NCBI GenBank assembly: GCA_047631555.1
Contig: JBLHZY010000002.1
Coordinates: 372,001 to 436,000 of the forward strand
Length of the DNA stretch: 64,000 bases
Direction of reading: 5' to 3'
DNA from: JBLHZY01 sp047631555
GTDB taxonomy: Bacteria > Pseudomonadota > Alphaproteobacteria > Rhodobacterales > Rhodobacteraceae
Positions 61,886 to 64,000 of this stretch are shown piece by piece; position 1 is the first letter of the stretch; every line of letters starts with the position of its first letter. Both the position numbers and the translations under genes were made by a program. The notes under the pieces are model-generated. The model saw nothing but the letters and a program-made list of their open reading frames with translations. It ran no database searches and was not told the origin of the DNA.

Positions 61886-62614
61886 ATGCAGGGGGGGGCG
61901 CCAGTGATCGGGATTTTGGGCAAGCATCCGGGCTTTGGCGATTTCATTTCGCACGGGCTTGGGGCGGCCAATACCGCTTGGTTTGAGCGCTGGCTTGGGG
62001 CGGTTCTTCCCAAAGTGCGCAGTGATCTCGATGCGCGTTGGGAAGCGATCTATGACGGCGCGCCTGATCTTCGGTTTTGGATTGGTGCGCAGCTGATTGA
62101 GGGCGCAGCGGGGCCGGCTTATGGCGTATTGCGCACGTCAAAAGACAAGGTCGGGCGGCGCTATCCTTTGATTGCCGCCGTAATCGGGAGCGGTCTTTAT
62201 CCGCCCGTTTTGGATGTTGAGCAGGCCCCATATGAGGCCCTGAGTGCGGCGTTGGACGATCTGCCCGAGGCCCCGCAAAGCGCTGAGACAATTGCGCATC
62301 AGATCGAGGCCGTCGTCGGGGATTTGGCTCCTAGTGAGCCGCTTGGCGAGGGCGCGCCTTTGTTTGCGGCAAACCCTGATCCTGATCCGGCGGGGCTTTG
62401 GGCTGTTGCCTCTACGATTGATCATTTACGGGCCGCATCGGCGCGCGCCTATTTCTGGACGAAGGGCGATGGCGCACGCGCCGCGACGGTATATTCCGCC
62501 GCCATTTTGCCTGATGCGGCTGTGCTTGCATGGCTCTGGGAAGGCAGTGCGCTTGAGGCCTCTCTCGAGGATGAAAGCGGCGCAGAACCGCAGTATGAGG
62601 GCAGTGATGAATAA
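61886..62614 (+). CDS. tagF: Type VI secretion accessory protein TagF
   Basis: A 242-residue TagF-domain protein: VIGILGKHPGFGDFISHGL, FERWLGAVLP, FWIGAQLIEGAAGPAYGVLRTSKDKVGRRYPLIAA. TagF represses T6SS activity after translation in Pseudomonas and acts with the Thr-phosphorylation pathway. The start region has a G8 run directly after ATGCA, with an in-frame GTG shortly after as an alternative start. Overlaps pppA by 8 bases. Confidence 0.92.
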   Translation: MQGGAPVIGILGKHPGFGDFISHGLGAANTAWFERWLGAVLPKVRSDLDARWEAIYDGAPDLRFWIGAQLIEGAAGPAYGVLRTSKDKVGRRYPLIAAVIGSGLYPPVLDVEQAPYEALSAALDDLPEAPQSAETIAHQIEAVVGDLAPSEPLGEGAPLFAANPDPDPAGLWAVASTIDHLRAASARAYFWTKGDGARAATVYSAAILPDAAVLAWLWEGSALEASLEDESGAEPQYEGSDE

Positions 62615-63350
62615 CGAGTTTTTCTCCTTCGAGACAGGTGCCGCGACAGATCAGGGCTGTGTTCGAGATCACAACGAGGATAGCCATCTTGAGCGGCCCG
62701 AATGCGGCATTTGGGTTGTGGCGGATGGAATGGGCGGCCATGCGGCGGGCGATTTTGCCTCACAGACCATCACAGAGGAACTGGGTTCGGTTGGCATGCC
62801 GGGATCGGCGGGCGATCTTCAAGCGCGCTTCATGGAGCGGCTGCGGCGCGCCCATATGCGCATTATTGAACACGCTGAGATGCTTGGCGGCGGCACGGTT
62901 GGAGCGACGCTTGTTGGCCTTTTGGCCTTTGAGGATGCCTTTGCCTGTATCTGGTCGGGCGACAGCCGGATTTACCTGCTTCGCGGCGGACTTTTGACCC
63001 AACAAACCCAAGATCATACCGAAGTGCGCGAGCTTCTTGCCTCTGGTGCGATCACTGAGCAGCAGGCCGCTGAATGGCCGCGCAAAAACGTGATTACCCG
63101 CGCAATCGGGGTCTCGCCTGAGCCAAATTGCGATGTGGTTTCTGGCCAACTTGAGGCGGGGGATAGCTTCCTTTTGTGCTCGGACGGGCTGACCGAACAT
63201 CTTGAGGATCATGAATTGGCTGAAATGATGCGCGCCCCTTCTGCGCAGGCCGCGTGCGATGCAATGATTGCCGAGACATTGGCACGCGGCGCGCGTGATA
63301 ATGTGACGGCTGTTGTGCTGCGTTGTCATCCGCCGATGATGGGAGGCTAA
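62607..63350 (+). CDS. pppA: Type VI secretion PP2C-type Ser/Thr phosphatase
   Basis: A 247-residue PP2C phosphatase with metal-binding blocks VADGMGGHAAGD, IWSGDSRIYL, LCSDGLTEHLEDHEL and RGARDNVTAVVL. PppA removes phosphate put on Fha/TssL by PpkA and so limits secretion. I chose the ATG at 62607; a GTG at 62604 is one codon earlier. The longer open frame from 62244 runs through tagF and is not used. Confidence 0.94.
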   Translation: MNNEFFSFETGAATDQGCVRDHNEDSHLERPECGIWVVADGMGGHAAGDFASQTITEELGSVGMPGSAGDLQARFMERLRRAHMRIIEHAEMLGGGTVGATLVGLLAFEDAFACIWSGDSRIYLLRGGLLTQQTQDHTEVRELLASGAITEQQAAEWPRKNVITRAIGVSPEPNCDVVSGQLEAGDSFLLCSDGLTEHLEDHELAEMMRAPSAQAACDAMIAETLARGARDNVTAVVLRCHPPMMGG

Positions 63351-63354
63351 GGCA

Positions 63355-64000
63355 ATGGCTGATCCCAAAGCGCCCGAGGGCGACGAGCCCCCAATTGAGA
63401 ATAACGCGGCCGATATGCCCGCGCCTGAAAGCGCTCCTGACGAGGTGATTTCCGATCGCACTGAGATCGCGCCATCTGCCCAAGCGGCCCCTGCGCCCGA
63501 GGCTGAAAAGCCCGCCGCGCAGCCACATGACGAATCCGTGCCCATCGGGACGCTGATCAACAACAATTACGAAATCAAAGCGATGATCCAAGCCGGTGGC
63601 ATGGGCGAGGTTTACCGCGGCGAGAATTCTTTTACTGGCGATCCTGTCGCGATCAAAATCGTGCTGCGCGCCCTTGCGCATGACGAGAAAATTGCCGGGC
63701 TTTTCCGCCGGGAAGCGCGCATCCTATGTCAGCTCTCTGACCAAGCGATCGTGCGCTATTACAACTTTGTTCATGATCAGCAGTTGGATCGTTTCTGCCT
63801 GATTATGGAGTTCATTGATGGCAAGCCGCTTTCCGATCATGTGAAGGATAACGGCCCTATCAGCGTTGAAGATGCGCGCGAATTGATTGTCCGTTTGGCC
63901 GAAGGTTTGGGCCAAGCGCATGAGGTTGATGTGGTGCACCGCGACCTCTCGCCTGACAATGTGATGCTGCGCGGCGGCTCGGTTCATGATGCGGTTTTGA
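63355..64000 (+). CDS. ppkA: Type VI secretion Ser/Thr kinase PpkA (5' part, runs off window)
   Basis: The first 215 codons of a Hanks-type kinase are present. Residues 1-65 are an acidic, Pro/Ala-rich extension. The kinase domain follows: glycine loop IQAGGMGEVYRG, VAIKIVL with the ATP Lys, RREARIL with Glu, hinge LIMEFIDGKPL, and catalytic loop VVHRDLSPDNVML. The window ends before the DFG motif. The extension has a DRTEI segment (Thr36) like the TssL Thr sites. Gene 4 bases after pppA. Confidence 0.93.
   Translation, partial: MADPKAPEGDEPPIENNAADMPAPESAPDEVISDRTEIAPSAQAAPAPEAEKPAAQPHDESVPIGTLINNNYEIKAMIQAGGMGEVYRGENSFTGDPVAIKIVLRALAHDEKIAGLFRREARILCQLSDQAIVRYYNFVHDQQLDRFCLIMEFIDGKPLSDHVKDNGPISVEDARELIVRLAEGLGQAHEVDVVHRDLSPDNVMLRGGSVHDAVL

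Noticed and set aside
62244..62606. Extended N-terminus for PppA
   Set aside because: It overlaps tagF in another frame, and the PP2C domain begins right after the ATG at 62607.

Overview
The window comes from the chromosome of an alphaproteobacterium, most likely a marine Rhodobacteraceae (Roseobacter-like) member. I infer this from protein character and gene order only: IalB family next to rlmN, a dapD/dapE region with Hint-domain secreted proteins, a gpmI-envC-ctpA-rppH operon, leuC-leuD separated from leuB by a membrane protein and an endonuclease-like gene, and moderately high GC with GCG/CGC-rich codons. No tRNA, rRNA, CRISPR array, transposase or integrase was recognised.

Layout. 0-5 kb: IalB-family protein, rlmN, a sugar transferase, a LOG-family protein, dapD and a small coupled gene. 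5-9 kb: a glutamate-receptor-like channel with an unusual pore and two secreted Hint-domain proteins. 9.3-15.1 kb: dapE, GNAT, DUF2064, rnr and a lytic transglycosylase. 15.2-16.4 kb: an orphan two-gene cassette of different composition. 16.4-20.3 kb: a class III transaminase divergent from an ectoine-hydrolase-like M24 protein and an ArgE-like M20 deacylase, probably one catabolic unit. 20.3-27.4 kb (minus strand): rppH, ctpA, envC-like, gpmI, rlmH, rsfS and a MscS channel. 27.6-31.6 kb: a tandem array of four paralogous lipoproteins, each with its own terminator, in two promoter classes. 31.8-39.1 kb: leuC, leuD, a membrane protein, a secreted endonuclease/exonuclease/phosphatase-like protein, a divergent epimerase/LysR pair and leuB. 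39.2-41.8 kb: arsR-GAPDH-arsJ, the arsenate detoxification unit that works through 1-arseno-3-phosphoglycerate. 41.9-47 kb: a GbsR/MarR-type regulator with an RND adaptor and pump. 47-55.1 kb: a DMT transporter and a 2271-residue autotransporter. 55.3-64 kb: part of a type VI secretion locus, tssK-tssL-tssM-tagF-pppA-ppkA, with overlapping genes and the last one cut by the window end.

How the genes work together. Lysine/diaminopimelate synthesis (dapD, dapE), leucine synthesis (leuCD, leuB), glycolysis (gpmI), ribosome maintenance (rlmN, rlmH, rsfS), RNA decay (rnr, rppH) and cell-wall remodelling (envC-like, ctpA, lytic transglycosylase) form the housekeeping frame. Surface and interaction functions (Hint proteins, lipoprotein array, autotransporter, T6SS) form the accessory part. 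The T6SS has the Ser/Thr kinase and phosphatase pair plus a TssL whose N-terminus repeats a short Thr-Gly-Gly motif three times, which suggests threonine-phosphorylation control. The most unusual feature is the four-gene lipoprotein array with duplicated leaders and terminators.
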